Part shown: positions 49,117 to 60,168 of the stretch, one piece after another
Numbering within the stretch: position 1 is the stretch's first letter
Layout of the letters: every line of letters begins with the position of its first letter
Origin: Uloborus plumipes
Lineage: Eukaryota > Arthropoda > Arachnida > Araneae > Uloboridae
NCBI GenBank assembly: GCA_038373865.1
Contig: JAXGGA010004672.1
Span: 21,663 to 85,662, forward strand
Reading direction: 5' to 3'
Length of the DNA: 64,000 bases
Program-made: the position numbers and the translations under genes
The notes under the pieces: generated by a model
The model's database searches: none
What the model was told of the DNA's origin: nothing
Seen by the model: only the letters and a program-made list of their open reading frames with translations

Positions 49117-49693
49117 CAGGGGCGGCATTTCAGCATATCGTTTCAGGGGGCAAGTTTTTTGAATATGAAGTACCTCAGTATAGAACAAAATACATATTTG
49201 TGAAAAGAAAAACATCTTAGAATGGGTTTAATATTTAGAAAAATTGGAATGACGAAACAATTTAAACTATTACGATCAAAGCGAAAAATTATTTTATATT
49301 TAGTTATCACACATGTCTTGAGTAGTATAGTTTTTGACTTTCAGTCAAGTTATACTCTGCAATGTTTGGAGTCAAGATTTTTCCCTCCATTGATTTCCAG
49401 TGTCTTCTGCTATTTCCCAAACAGCTGAAGTCGAAAATCCTTTCTTGTCCCGTTGTACTTGTTTCAGAGCATTTTTTTTTTATATTCTTGTCTTCTCTAA
49501 AATAACCTTGAGAATATGTTTAAGGATGAGCTTTATCAATTTTTGTTGTAAAGGAACAAGCTATTTTAGTTCCTTTTGAAAGTGATCATTGATTTGTGTT
49601 ATGCATATGTTGAATTTACCCGGTTTTAACATTCTGCGAAAAATATTTGGGGGTGCAACCGCCCCCTCTTGCCCCCCTTATTTGCCGCCCCTG
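49117..49693. mobile_element. hAT-type element with perfect 11-bp ends
   Basis: The exact duplication GTTTGACG occurs at 49109-49116 and 49694-49701. Ends are CAGGGGCGGCA and its exact reverse complement. Subterminal GC blocks ('gcaaccgccccctcttgccc') flank an AT-rich, non-coding interior. The intact ends and duplication suggest it is among the younger insertions here. Confidence 0.93.
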
Positions 49694-49701
49694 GTTTGAC
49701 G

Positions 49702-50280
49702 TAAAATTTATGGAGAAATTACCTGCAACGTTTCTACACAATTTCTAATTTAACTTTCCAAAATTGTTTTCAAAATTTAGTAAGTTTGACAAGCCTAACA
49801 CGCTGTCTTCAAATATTTTTTTTTTCAAATAAATCATTTCAAAAAAAGTACCAGGTTGATAATTTATACTTGAAGATTTCGTGTAAGGCTAGTGAGAGAA
49901 GTAGGCTAAATGTGCAAAGATGCCGTGCCCATCCTTTTCATTTGATACTGGAAATCAGATGCTGCAAAATTTCTAACACATGAGAGCCAGACTTATTTTC
50001 AAAGAGAAATTAAATTGAATTTCACAAGTGTTTTTAAAAAAAACTTTGCATACACTTCTGAAGTCAACTTTGCGCCAAAAAATTTCACCTTGGCGAAATT
50101 CTCAATCCCGCATCAATAAAAATTAACTTGTTTGGGGCAAAACCCCCTCTGAAGATTTTCGTTTTTCAAAATTTCAAGGTTTTTTCATCTTAGAAGTTGC
50201 ATACTTGTTTATCATCACTTACTATAGTACACAGTGTAGTTTAACAATAACTTTCTTTGCGGGTCGCTATACTAATAAAA
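49702..50280. other. AT-rich stretch, nothing recognised
   Basis: No supported feature; only a 65-codon chance ORF. Confidence 0.5.
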
Positions 50281-50282
50281 AT

Positions 50283-50433
50283 AAACTGTTTTTACAGTGT
50301 AATACTAACAGCAGAGGTTCCAGTTTAAAATGGTAAAATGCAGGTAAAATATGTTACTGCTAATTTTTGATTATTATTGTGCAATTTACAGTTTTGAACT
50401 GGAACCTAAAAACAACAGTTAATTTTTTGGCAG
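50283..50433. mobile_element. Fragment of CACTGTAAAA-type MITE
   Basis: The text 'aaactgtttttacagtgtaa', 'taacagcagaggttccagtt' and 'cagttttgaactggaacct', ending near TTTTTTGGCAG, matches the interior and right end of the CACTG family. The left terminus is degraded. Confidence 0.65.
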
Positions 50434-50559
50434 GTACGCTATCTAAAATTCACGCGAAGGAAAAAGCTTTAGAAGAACGCAAAAACAATGAAGCATTAAC
50501 GGGAAAAAAAAGGAGCAATTATTTTAATTCCATTCCCTATATGCTCGATTATTTTCCAA

Positions 50560-50870
50560 TATTACTTTCGGCGGCTGTGCGTCGAATTACTCCATTCCCT
50601 CTCCCTGGACAATTATTAACCTGGATCTTTATACAGTCCCCAAAGAACCTCACATTCTATTTCAGGGATTAGGGAGCTCGAATTCAGATGGCGCGTGCTC
50701 CACATCGAGATTTGATTGGTTATGAGTCGGGGATCACATGATGCAGCCCATTAAGGGGGGTAAAAGGGGTTGCTTTTTGATGCAATGAGTGGCCGGTTCT
50801 GGGTTGGTCATGGTAGCTGAACGGAAAATTCTGCGGTGGAGCAGGAATTAAGTGGAGTAGGTCATAAATG
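50560..50870. promoter_or_regulatory. GC-richer island
   Basis: Balanced-composition sequence including 'gatttgattggttatgagtc' (reverse CCAAT box) and a G-rich run near 50755. No ORF or repeat explains it. Regulatory role is inferred only from composition. Confidence 0.2.
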
Positions 50871-51349
50871 AGATTTAAGGCTCATCAGTTTCAATAAATG
50901 AAGGGAATGGAATCGTAAAATGGAAATCGAATCTTTTAATCGAATTAAACGTATGTAAATATTATCAGTTCGAAAAGGAACGTAGAAAGTACTTCCTGTT
51001 TGAGGAAAGGTTTTAGTTGCTCCCAAAACGTACAGAAATAATCTAATTTTCTGAAGAAAACATCTTTCGGTATTTTAGGCGCTGCATGGCTACATTCAAG
51101 ATGAACGTTTTTAAAGTTCGTATACTTGAGAGACGTATTTGTATTTTGTTCAAAATTCATTTAAACGCAAACAGATCATTACTGTTCTCGGGTTTCCTGA
51201 GCGGTGAATTGTTTAAACATTTAAATTTTATAAAATATAGCTAGCAATTGAAAAATAACTGCTAAAATTGCACCCGATGAGTTTCTAAATCTGCTTAGGT
51301 GGTTGTGAGGCAATGAGCATTAGATTCATCGGTTTCAAAAGCATAGACT

Positions 51350-51403
51350 CATGGCGGTTGTCATATTTTAACCAATTCCGCTAAAAATATGACAGCCACC
51401 ATG
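51350..51403. repeat. Short hairpin, 20-bp arms
   Basis: CATGGCGGTTGTCATATTTT (51350-51369) pairs with AAAATATGACAGCCACCATG (51384-51403) with two mismatches around a 14-nt loop. It may be a very short MITE remnant or a structured RNA. Confidence 0.7.
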
Positions 51404-51659
51404 AAATCCTCCACGCAATGAAAAATTCAAAATGTGAAATTCAAAAATCAAATAAATTTTCCACGCAGTTCAATTTCTTTTAAGTTGTGAAGATATTTTC
51501 AAACATCTAAGGCTTATGGGTCAGTCACTACAACAAGCAAGACGGACGGTGCAACAGCGGAACAATTGTGTAGGAAAATTTATGCAACAAATCGATACAT
51601 CTCTTCAGCATTTTGAAGATGTGTCTATTATGTAAGGAAAAAAACAGCAAATGAATCTT

Positions 51660-52080
51660 TCTCTTGAGCCAAGCAGTTACCGACTCCCCCCTCTTCAATC
51701 TGCTAATCGGCGTCTCCGAGTGACCGTTAAGCCGTCGTCTTAAATGAAAATGCCACTCGAGCCGTCAAGAAGAATGAATGCTTTGAATGATAGTTCTTTC
51801 AGAGTTTGCCCCCAGAGGTCGCCCCGCAGTCGCGCCAAATAATAAGATAATCGGGCAAAAAGAAAAGGCACGTATACGTCGCCTTATTTGCTTTGTCAAT
51901 TACTGCTGCTCCTGCTGGCTCTATGTGAGGAATTTTTCAGATCGATGCATGGTGCCTCTGCAGCTGATGCGGCGATTGCACAAATTTCATGCATTAAATA
52001 TTTTGCTAGTGTTCTGAAGCTAACGGACGTTGGTGGAATGGATGAAAAATTATGGGTGATTTGTTGCAAATTTTAACCGA
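51660..52080. promoter_or_regulatory. GC-richer island, candidate conserved element
   Basis: The stretch includes 'gatcgatgcatggtgcc' and 'tcatgcattaaatattttgc' (octamer/POU-like). A 62-codon ORF (51888-52076) begins with a leucine-rich stretch that mimics a signal peptide but has no downstream continuation. Regulatory DNA is the more likely reading. Confidence 0.25.
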
Positions 52081-52412
52081 GGTTAGGAAGTATTCTTTAT
52101 CCCCGAGTTCGATTGCTTTGTGAGCAAAGGTGAGAAATCAGAATCAGAATTTCTGAAATGTCACAGATTTTGTGGCCGATGGTGGTTGCATCTAAAATTC
52201 AGGGTAAGAGTCAGAATGAAGAAAAAATATTTAGTTTATGTTTTTAGAGCTAATCTGGATTTTTATGTAATTTGACCTGGGACCGAACCACAATTTGGTA
52301 TAAGTCGACATATGCAGTAGGTTTTTAATATTAATAGTAAAATATACAGTAGGCATTTAGTATTTAGGAGGCATTGGATAAAGTAAGGAGATTTTGGGCC
52401 CCCTGAAATCTA

Positions 52413-52462
52413 AGAAGAGGGGCCTGTGCCCCGCGTGCGCCTGTGGTAATCAGGCTCTGATT
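52413..52462 (-). mobile_element. Solo hAT-like end
   Basis: In minus-strand sense it reads GCCTGATTACCACAGGCGCA then CGCGGGGCACAGGCCCC, matching the block at 5297. No partner end or duplication was found. Confidence 0.4.
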
Positions 52463-52734
52463 GTAGGTGAAATTACCAGATTTCAAGGCATATACTGCTG
52501 TCTAACTAGGTGTTGGAAGAGCTAAAGCAAAAGACGTCCTTTTTTTTTTTTGTTAAAAACGATGTAAATTGATTCCAACCCACCCTTTTTCATTCTCCTC
52601 CACTATTCAACATTTCAATACAAGCAAAACAAATACAAAACTTCATGGGTAAATTTAATTTCGCTAATTGTTCTGTCCCCGTAGAAAACTTGACAAGACA
52701 AATGAATCTTCAATGTCAACAGGAACAAATTCCT

Positions 52735-53730
52735 GAAGATACAGCACAAGCGGTAATAATCACGGAGATTCTAACATTTTTGTAACGTACGCTCAAAATC
52801 TTAGTCGAAACAAAAGTCAGGCGAAAATATTTCGTTTGGAACTCCTTCATGCCTCTCCCCGAATGGTGCATTATTTTGTTTATAAAAATTAACTTTTGTC
52901 TCCTTAAATTCATGCCAAAGCTCAACACAGCATATTTAAACAAATGCGTTCCGTCTCTGCCAAAGGACTTGACGAGAGACAGAGTTAGTCATCAAACTGA
53001 AAATCTACCTTTCAATCTCAATTTGACCAATTTCTTTAAAGATCCTGCGCATGAGATAATGGCCAAGCATATCCTAGCTCTTTCTTTTGACACACGTTCA
53101 AAATCTCTCCGTGAAACTAAAGGCAGTCGGCAATTGTAGCGATGATGAAAGCATTATTTCGTCGATAAAAACTAACTCTTCTGTTTCCATAAAATACATA
53201 TAACCAATACGCAACATAACGAATTTGAATAAAGCCTAGTGTGTTCCGTCTCCGCCAAAGAGCTTTACAAAAGACAGAGTTAGTCATTAAACTATACATC
53301 TACTGTTCAATCTCAACCAAACCAATTTCCTCAAAGATACTATACATGAGATAATAACAAAGCAGATCCTATAGCATTATTCAAACGCACGCTCTAAGCC
53401 TCTAGTCAAAAAAAAAAAAAGTCTTGTTTCGTTGATAAAAATTAACCTTTCTGTGTTATAAAACCTGCACCAATGCCCATTGTAACAAATTTAAATCGAG
53501 CCAAATATGTTCTCTCTCCGGTAAAGAGCTTCGCCAGAGATAAAGTTAGTCATCAAACCGAACATCTACCCTTCAATCTCAACCAAGCCAATTTCCTTAA
53601 AGATACTATACATGAGATAATGACCAAGCAGATCCTAGCATTCTTTTAACGCACGCTCAAAATCTCTTCGTGAAACAAAAGTCAGTCGGCAATAATAATG
53701 AGATGATGAAAGCATCAAGCGTTTGACAGG
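52735..53730. repeat. Satellite-like tandem repeat, about 3.4 copies
   Basis: A unit of about 266-295 bp repeats. Landmarks are GTTCCGTCTCTGCCAAAGGA (52948), GTTCCGTCTCCGCCAAAGAG (53243) and GTTCTCTCTCCGGTAAAGAG (53509). Each is followed by 'gacagagttagtcatcaaact', 'cttcaatctcaa' and 'catgagataatgaccaagca', then 'acgcacgctcaaaatctc'. The first unit is partly open (96 codons), but the frame is broken in later units, so it is not a coding repeat now. Confidence 0.8.
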
Positions 53731-53739
53731 TCCGTGCAA

Positions 53740-54110
53740 GAATTCTAAGTTGCTCTGCAGACGTAGGATGGAAGCTTGCTTCTGAGCACAGAAACGGCGT
53801 CTATTCTTTGAGTGACGGCTGTCTATGGATCACGGGACGTCAACCGGCGTCAAATGAAGCGTCGAATAAAGGGAATCGGTGGCGGCATTTGCGTGGTTCT
53901 ATTTTGTTCTTTTGTGAGTGTTCGTCGCCCAGTCATTCTCTTTCGCTTTCTCAGAAAGCGTTTAATTGCGTTCACTTAAAAGACGGAGATGTCATCCGTA
54001 TTTCCGGTGTTTGGAAGAGAAGAATTTTTATGAAGAACAGAAGGGGCAGTGGTAAAAAAAGACGAGGTAACCTCTCCGGAGCGGTCAGTGTTTTTCTCGA
54101 AAAGTGCTAG
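53740..54110. other. GC-richer block with 100-codon chance ORF
   Basis: An ORF at 53808-54110 has no recognisable domain, and the opposite strand is also partly open. Composition is balanced, so this may be another island. Nothing firmer can be said. Confidence 0.25.
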
Positions 54111-54479
54111 TTTAAAGGTGTCCCTGGAAAATAGGTGATGTTGCAAAACGTGCTTTTTTACAAAAAAAAAAAAGATAAACCCCAATTCTTGAAATTCGCA
54201 ATGGATTACTTAAAAATGTGAACTAGGATAAAGGAACAAGTTAACTCATCTTCATAAAAAAATAAATAAATAAAAAATCCAGTATGTTGTACCCATTACG
54301 AATCTTTCTTATAAACGCTATGATGTTACGTAAAATTGTAGCTTAACTACTAACATTTCGTGTTTTCGCGGAGATTCAAATTTACGTACTAGACTGCCGA
54401 GGTGGAATTTATAATTTTCATATGCATTCAAATTAGAATGAAGATAACATTTGGTGGCTGTATGAAAATTTTGCTTAAA

Positions 54480-54715
54480 TTCCTTGCAATGCTTTTTGGG
54501 TTATAGCAGTTACGCTCAACGAGAAAAACATTTGATTATTACACTCCCTTGGAGCGATTGGCGTCAAAAAGTAATCCGTACCCCAATTCACGTGAAGGTA
54601 AAGATGTTTCCAAATTCCACTCGATTCCATGTAGTACATTTGAGTTACAGCAGCAAAAAGTCTTTAACATACATACATATACAGACAGATAGACAGACAG
54701 ACTTCTTCTAAGCAT
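54480..54715 (-). repeat. Reverse-oriented relic of the GTCT-module family
   Basis: On the minus strand a GTCTGTCTGTCTATCTGTCT microsatellite (54667-54702) is followed by 'ctgctgtaactcaaatgtac', 'catggaatcgagtggaattt' and later 'gacgccaatcgctccaag'. These parallel the modules at 56200 ('actactgcatgaaatcgaac') and 57010 ('ggcgccaatcgccccag'). The ends are not discernible. Confidence 0.55.
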
Positions 54716-54719
54716 GGTG

Positions 54720-55990
54720 AAAGTGAATTCAGTATCCCTTAACAATTATAAACCCGTCGAATTTCGCAACATTTTTAGAATTACTAAAAAAATTTTGTAA
54801 AAAAACTAATAAGTTATAATTTCTGTTCTTTAAACAGGTTATAAATTATGAACAGCATCAGATAAAGCAATTAATTTCATGGTCTTAACACTGAGCATTG
54901 AATCTCATTTTGCATTAAAATTACTACGCACTACTATTACCTATTTATCCCATTTGTTTAAAAAAAAATTCTCACAAAGCGAAGCAAGCGATGAATTATA
55001 ATCTAATCAATCACTAAAACAAAAGTGACCCACTAATGTCAACTTCTCTATAAGCAACAAAGAACTAAAATAATTCAGAAAATATATTTTAGTGTTCTAG
55101 CCAATTAGGTTTCATGGTTGTTATTGAATTTCCAAAGAAAACATAGTGAATATAAAATCAACCGCCAAATGTATTTTTAATTATAAAATTTATTCTGTTG
55201 TACCGAAAAGCAAAACTTTGAAAAATTATTAATCTCATTAATAAGTGCTATAAGCACTAGTTGCATTTTTAACTGCGGGAGCTTTTAAGAAATTTCTGCG
55301 GGGGAAAAACGGTATTTGCTGGCTTTGGTTCATTGGTGGTTGTAAATGTTTACAACAGGTTTAATTAGCCTTCATTGAAGAAAATATTTTGTTCCGGGGA
55401 ATTATTTTTGGTTTCCAGAGGTTTCATTGTGATAAGGGTGTCCAGGAAAATAGTTCGATTAGAAGCGACTACTTTCAAAGTGAAATGGTCCAGATGGCCA
55501 TTGATACATTGAAAAGAAGTGTGACTGTGTGGCATTTCCTCTGTGTTAGAGGGCCACAATCGAAAAATTTTAGGACAAGCAGTAGAACATTTAAATCACA
55601 TGTTTAAAGTTTCTATTTTATTTTAATTTCCAAATGACTAAGGTTAAAATAACATTTGGATTACGTTATCTTATGCTGCTTTTTTTTTCTCAGTTTACGA
55701 AATAAGTTTGTTGCACAGAAAACAGCTAATTATATAATCCAGTAATTCAGTAGTTGTACTGATTCGAGGCTACTCTGAATGCTGATTTGAAAAAGTCGAA
55801 TTTTCTTGCCTCGTCTGATTATAATATTCCATGTGATATAGTAAATCATAGGAATTTTAAAACATTTAAAAACTGATTTTTCTGGTTCAAAGCTGTATTA
55901 CTTTCATTAAAATAACATATTTTTACATTACGTTACTCACATTGTTTAAAGTGACTGGACAGCTTTGAGCGACATTAATAATGTCATTTT
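54720..55990. other. AT-rich stretch, nothing recognised
   Basis: No supported feature beyond simple AT-rich sequence. Confidence 0.5.
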
Positions 55991-56126
55991 AAACGGTTTT
56001 TTACTTTCTTCTATATCTAATATATAGAAGAAAGTATTGGTTTCGTGAAAATTTTCGAATGTCGAATTTTGACGGATTTGCACGTTTTGAGGTGCGCTGA
56101 GTCCATTTCGACCATTTTTGGAAAAT

Positions 56127-56180
56127 GTCTGTCTGTGTGTCTGTCTGTGTGTCTGTCTGTCTGTGTGTGAGTCTGTATGT
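56127..56180. repeat. GTCT/GTGT microsatellite
   Basis: Imperfect repeats of GTCTGTCTGTGT lie just before the core module of the palindromic-head element. Confidence 0.9.
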
Positions 56181-56304
56181 GTGTGACCAGTTTTTGTGGC
56201 CGCGCTAGAGCAAAAACTACTGCATGAAATCGAACAAAAATTTTTGCACATATGTACCACCATGTGAACTGGTGCACCTGACTTTGTTTAGCGAATTCCT
56301 CCAA

Positions 56305-57024
56305 GGGGGGTGGAGCAATCGCACGTGCTCTGCGCGGGGGTGATTGCTATATCTCAGGAAGTAACCGGCGGAATCAAACGAAAATTGGTCCATAGGTAGA
56401 CCCTACTGAGTACAGGTGCTGATTTAATTTGTTTGTCAATATCTTGAAGGGGGGTGGAGCAATCGCACGTGTTCTGCGCGGGGGTGATTGCTATATCTCA
56501 AGAAGTAATCGGCGGAATCAAACGAAAATTGGTTTGTAGGTAGACCCTACTGAGTACAGGAGCTGATTCAATTTGTTTGTCAATATCTCGAAGGGGGGTG
56601 GAGCAATCGCACGTGTTCTGCGCGGGGGTGACTGCTATATCTCAGGAAGTTACCGGCGGAATCAAACGAAAATTGGTCCATAGGTAGACCCTACTGAGTA
56701 CAGGTGTTGATTTGATTTGTTTGTCAATATCTCGAAGGGGGGTGGAGCAATCGCACGTGTTCTGCGTGGGGGTGACTGCTATATCTCAGAAAGTAACCGG
56801 CAGAATCAAACGAAAATAGGTTCATAGGTAGACCCTATTGAGTACAAAAGCTGATTCAATTTGTGTGTCAATATCTCAAAGGGGGGTGGAGCAATCAAAA
56901 GTGCTTATTTTGTCATTGCACCTACTGTATCTCGGGAAATATTGCTGCGATTTGAATGAAATTTGGAATAACACTAACTCATTCTGGAAGCAAGCATCGA
57001 TTAAATTTTGGCGCCAATCGCCCC
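56305..57024. repeat. Five tandem units of exactly 144 bp
   Basis: GGGGGGTGGAGCAATC occurs at 56305, 56449, 56593, 56737 and 56881, an exact spacing of 144 each time. Units one to four share 'tctgcg(c/t)gggggtga(t/c)tgc', 'tatatctcaggaagtaaccg', 'cggaatcaaacgaaaattgg' and 'gtagaccctactgagtacag'. The fifth is diverged ('tatctcgggaaatattgc'). The period is 48 codons, but stops break the frames, so coding is not supported. Absence of indels between units contrasts with the decayed satellites elsewhere in the window. Confidence 0.95.
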
Positions 57025-57484
57025 AGGGGGAGGGTGGGGTGATTTTTGCGCTTAGTCAACAATGCGAAAAATTAATTCATTAAAAAATCGCTTTCACGCT
57101 ATTTAATTATCAAAACAGCTGAAAACTTTCAATGATTTGAAATTTTTAACTATTGCCAATTTCTTTTTACTAAAAATAAAATGTTTGCAATTAATCTAAA
57201 CAAGGCTTTTGCAATGATTTCCAATTTCGCTCATTGATTCTGCATTTGCCGGGTTATTACGATAATTGGGAAATTGGAGCTGCTGTCTCCAATTATTCTG
57301 GCGAGTACGTATTTTATTTTGTAACCGGAATTCATAAGATAGATATAGAAGAAAGTTTCGTGACGGCCACGACAGCTAGTTACAATTGTTTCTTACATTT
57401 TTGGAAAACCGCATAATATTTTAGGTGTTTTTTATGTAGTTTTATGCTAGTAGATGCAATAATACTATTTTTAAAAAAAAGGTG

Positions 57485-57801
57485 CACTGTAAAAAATAAA
57501 AGTTGTTTTTATAGCTAATCTTATAGTAATTTTACAATAGTAAATTGTAAAATTGCTAGTTTACAGTAATAAAGTTAAAATTGTTTGTTTCAAAGTTTAT
57601 TACTGTGCATTGTACAGTTTTAAACTTGAATATCTGCTGCTAGTATTGTACTGTTGTTTTTGTAATATACTGTAAATTTGCTAGCTTTATAGTAATAAAC
57701 TGTAAAATAGCTAGTTTTAGTTTATTGCATTTTTGCAGTTTAAACTGAAACCTCTACTTTCGGTATAAAATTGCAAAAACAACAATTTGTTTTTTGTAGT
57801 G
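57485..57801. mobile_element. CACTGTAAAA-type MITE
   Basis: Ends are CACTGTAAAAAATAAAAG and the complement CACTACAAAAAACAAATT. The interior carries the family's 'ttgctagtttacagtaataa' and 'tctgctgctagtattgtact' motifs. It is 317 bp and non-coding. The flanks do not show a clear TA duplication. Confidence 0.8.
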
Positions 57802-57949
57802 TGGGGGATGTTGAAAAAAAAAAAAAAAAGAGATTGTGGGTCAAAACTTCCCCGAATGTAGAGAATAATTTGAGGTTAGGCTACGTTATAAAAAGGATTG
57901 TATCACAAAAGGATTTGCTCTTATTGGAAAACAATATTTGAATGTTTAA

Positions 57950-58430
57950 CTGTTCATAAGTCTCTCAACAAAGCTCAACATTTCCTGCATTTCAGAAGCT
58001 TTACACGCGTCTTAAACCGCAAAATCAATTTCAGCAGCCTCCAAAGGATTACGATCTCGCAGCATCTCCGCAGAGCAGAGCAAGAATCGATATGGCGGGA
58101 GAAGCCTCTCCGATAAAATCCCCCCCCCCCATCTTATTAAAATAATAAACACCGCCCCCTATTTGATATCCAGCCGCGTTTGCGCCATCCGGAAAGCGGG
58201 CCGAAGGGGAGGTTCCAGCCGCAGCGGGTCGCTCTCATCACCCGTGTAAGTGGGAGCCGAATTAGGCTTAAGAGTTTCAACTGCTGGGACTGGTTTCGGA
58301 GCTTCTTTTTTTCCCCTCTCTTCTCTCTTTTCCTTTTTTTTTTTTCTTCTTCTTAGGGAATTTGGGGAAAGGCGTTGCGGGGAAGAGGAAAAAAAGATTT
58401 GCACAGACCGGTTACCGCGCTTCCTTTATA
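57950..58430. promoter_or_regulatory. GC-rich island with possible small exon
   Basis: The island is rich in CG dinucleotides (58170-58260). On the plus strand a pyrimidine-rich acceptor CCCCCTATTTGATATCCAG precedes 72 nt (58174-58245) that are open in at least one frame and end at GTAAGTGG. The overlapping minus-strand ORF (58159-58404) is a low-complexity KKKEKREER stretch. A small exon or a promoter region are both possible; neither is shown. Confidence 0.25.
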
Positions 58431-58489
58431 TATCGTGCGCCGTGTCGCTATTGTACTATTTTTGCATTTTCACTTTTTCGTAAAAATTG

Positions 58490-59030
58490 GGACTCGGAAT
58501 TTTAAATAGCATTTCGAAAAACCAGTAGCGCTCCTCTCATACTGTAGGTAAATAAAGGGATTTAGAACTTTCGAGATTTTTTTTTTCAATCGATACATAA
58601 AATTATTCTTTTCAAAGAAGTGTAAATGCTTTGCTAAATAGTTCATAATAATGCTTGTGATTTGAGTAAGTTCTCTTTTACAGCAAAAAGTTTTTAAAAA
58701 ATATAACAGCTATATTATTAAATAAAACGTATGAAATAGATTTCTCATTCTCTAAGTAAAAAGATTTAAAGCTCCTAGGGTTTTTTTTCTTTAGATCACT
58801 GTGTGAATTTTTTTTTCTTCTTCGAAGTGTAACTGCTGTGTTGAGTAGTTTATGATAAAGTTTGAGACTTGAGAAATACTCTCTTTCAGAAATAAATGAA
58901 ACTGATGAAAATATAACTAATATTAAATAAAGAGTGTGAAAGATGAATGTATTGAAAGCAAAGGAGTAAAAAATACAAATTAATGTTTTGCACTGCAGTG
59001 TGAAAAAAACTAACCTTCCTCCGTAAAAGC
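58490..59030. other. AT-rich stretch, nothing recognised
   Basis: No supported feature. Confidence 0.5.
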
Positions 59031-59047
59031 GGTGGCAGTACTGTCGG

Positions 59048-59101
59048 CCCCGCTTAAACGAATACTATCGGTTCCAAGAAATATTATTCGATTAAGCGGG
59101 G
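59048..59101. mobile_element. Hairpin remnant of pogo/Tigger type
   Basis: CCCCGCTTAA then ACGAATA pairs with TATTCG and TTAAGCGGGG across a short loop. 'CCGCTTAAACGAAT' is the wording of Tigger-like subterminal repeats. The terminal CAGT bases are not preserved on both sides. Confidence 0.5.
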
Positions 59102-59158
59102 ATCTTTAACATTACGTCTATGGCATCGGTTCTGTATTCTGCATCAAAAACTGCCTCC

Positions 59159-59255
59159 AATGCAGTGGAGTAACTTAGCTGATAAAACTGGTGTAACGTT
59201 ATGAGCGATGTGTAACGTTACACCAGTTTTCTCAGATAAATTACCCCATTGCATT
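59159..59255. repeat. 97-nt symmetric stem-loop, 43-bp arms
   Basis: Arms 59159-59201 and 59213-59255 are each 43 nt and pair with about six mismatches around an 11-nt loop (TGAGCGATGTG). The 18 bp next to the loop (ACTGGTGTAACGTTA and outward) pair perfectly. A T run follows. The size resembles a microRNA precursor; a miniature inverted-repeat element is the more conservative reading. Confidence 0.85.
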
Positions 59256-60168
59256 TTTTTTCGTGGTGTAGTCAGTAATAATGTGCATTTGTTTGCATAT
59301 AACATTATTAAATGGAATGCATGAAGGATGCGAACACTGTAAAAAATAGATGCTTTTACAGTATAATACAACTAATTGTACAGTAATTTTACAATAATAA
59401 ACTGCAAAATTGCTAATTTTAGAGTAGCAAATTGTAAAGTTGCTATTTTCATAGTAATAAATTATAAAACAGCTAGTTTTACAGTTTATTACTGCGCTTT
59501 TACAGTTTTAAACTAGATCCTCTGATGCCAGTTACGGATGCACCGCTTAATCGGCAATAATCGGCCACTTAGCCGATTATTAATAATCGGCAAAATTATA
59601 CCGATTAATCGTCGGAAAAAATATTTTTTAAATATTATATTTTAAAGTATATCTTCACCAAGAAACTTTGATGAATAATTTTATCAACAGAAAATAAATT
59701 TAATTATCTGAAATTTTTACTAAAACATGTAGTATGAGGGGTAAGAGGTGTAGTATGAGGGGTATAGGATAAAAACAAAACAAATAGTTTTCATATAGTG
59801 CTTAAAACTGAATGGAATATTAAAAGATTACCCTCACAGCTTATACTCATATGGCACTATTAGAAATAATTGTATTCCTGAACTTTTAAGTTGGAATGCG
59901 AAAACATAATCATTTCATTTTATTTATAATCAGTCAAATTTTCGCAATCAACAAGCAGAAAAATATGTGTTGAATAAAATTTCTTTAAGTATGCCTTGAA
60001 CATGAAGCTGCGAAGAACAAATTTATAAACTAGAAATAAATAATTTCCTGCAAACATAAGTATAACATGTAGTACGAAAATGTACTGAGTAAAAATAAAG
60101 AAATTTTAATTCAAAGAATGAAATATAAAAAAAAAAAAATCCTCACATTTGATGTGCATTTTTTAATA

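Larger units (their letters stand above)
56002..57356. mobile_element. Unclassified TIR element with palindromic head and 144-bp array
   Basis: The left end TACTTTCTTCTATAT (56002-56016) is followed after five bases by its exact reverse complement (56022-56036). The same ATATAGAAGAAAGT recurs as the right end (57343-57356). Inside, in order, are a GTCT/GTGT microsatellite (56127-56180), a module 'aaaaactactgcatgaaatc', five tandem 144-bp units (56305 on) and a last module ending near 'ggcgccaatcgccccag'. No long ORF exists on either strand. It shares layout with the element at 60859 but little primary sequence. I do not know its class. Confidence 0.75.

Noticed and set aside
51888..52076. 62-codon ORF starting with a leucine-rich, signal-peptide-like stretch
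   Set aside because: No downstream domain, splice donor or family match; CTG-rich DNA in an island explains it.
55946..56304. Reverse ORFs with HTDRQTHRQT repeats
   Set aside because: These are translations of the GTCT/GTGT microsatellite of a mobile element in two frames.
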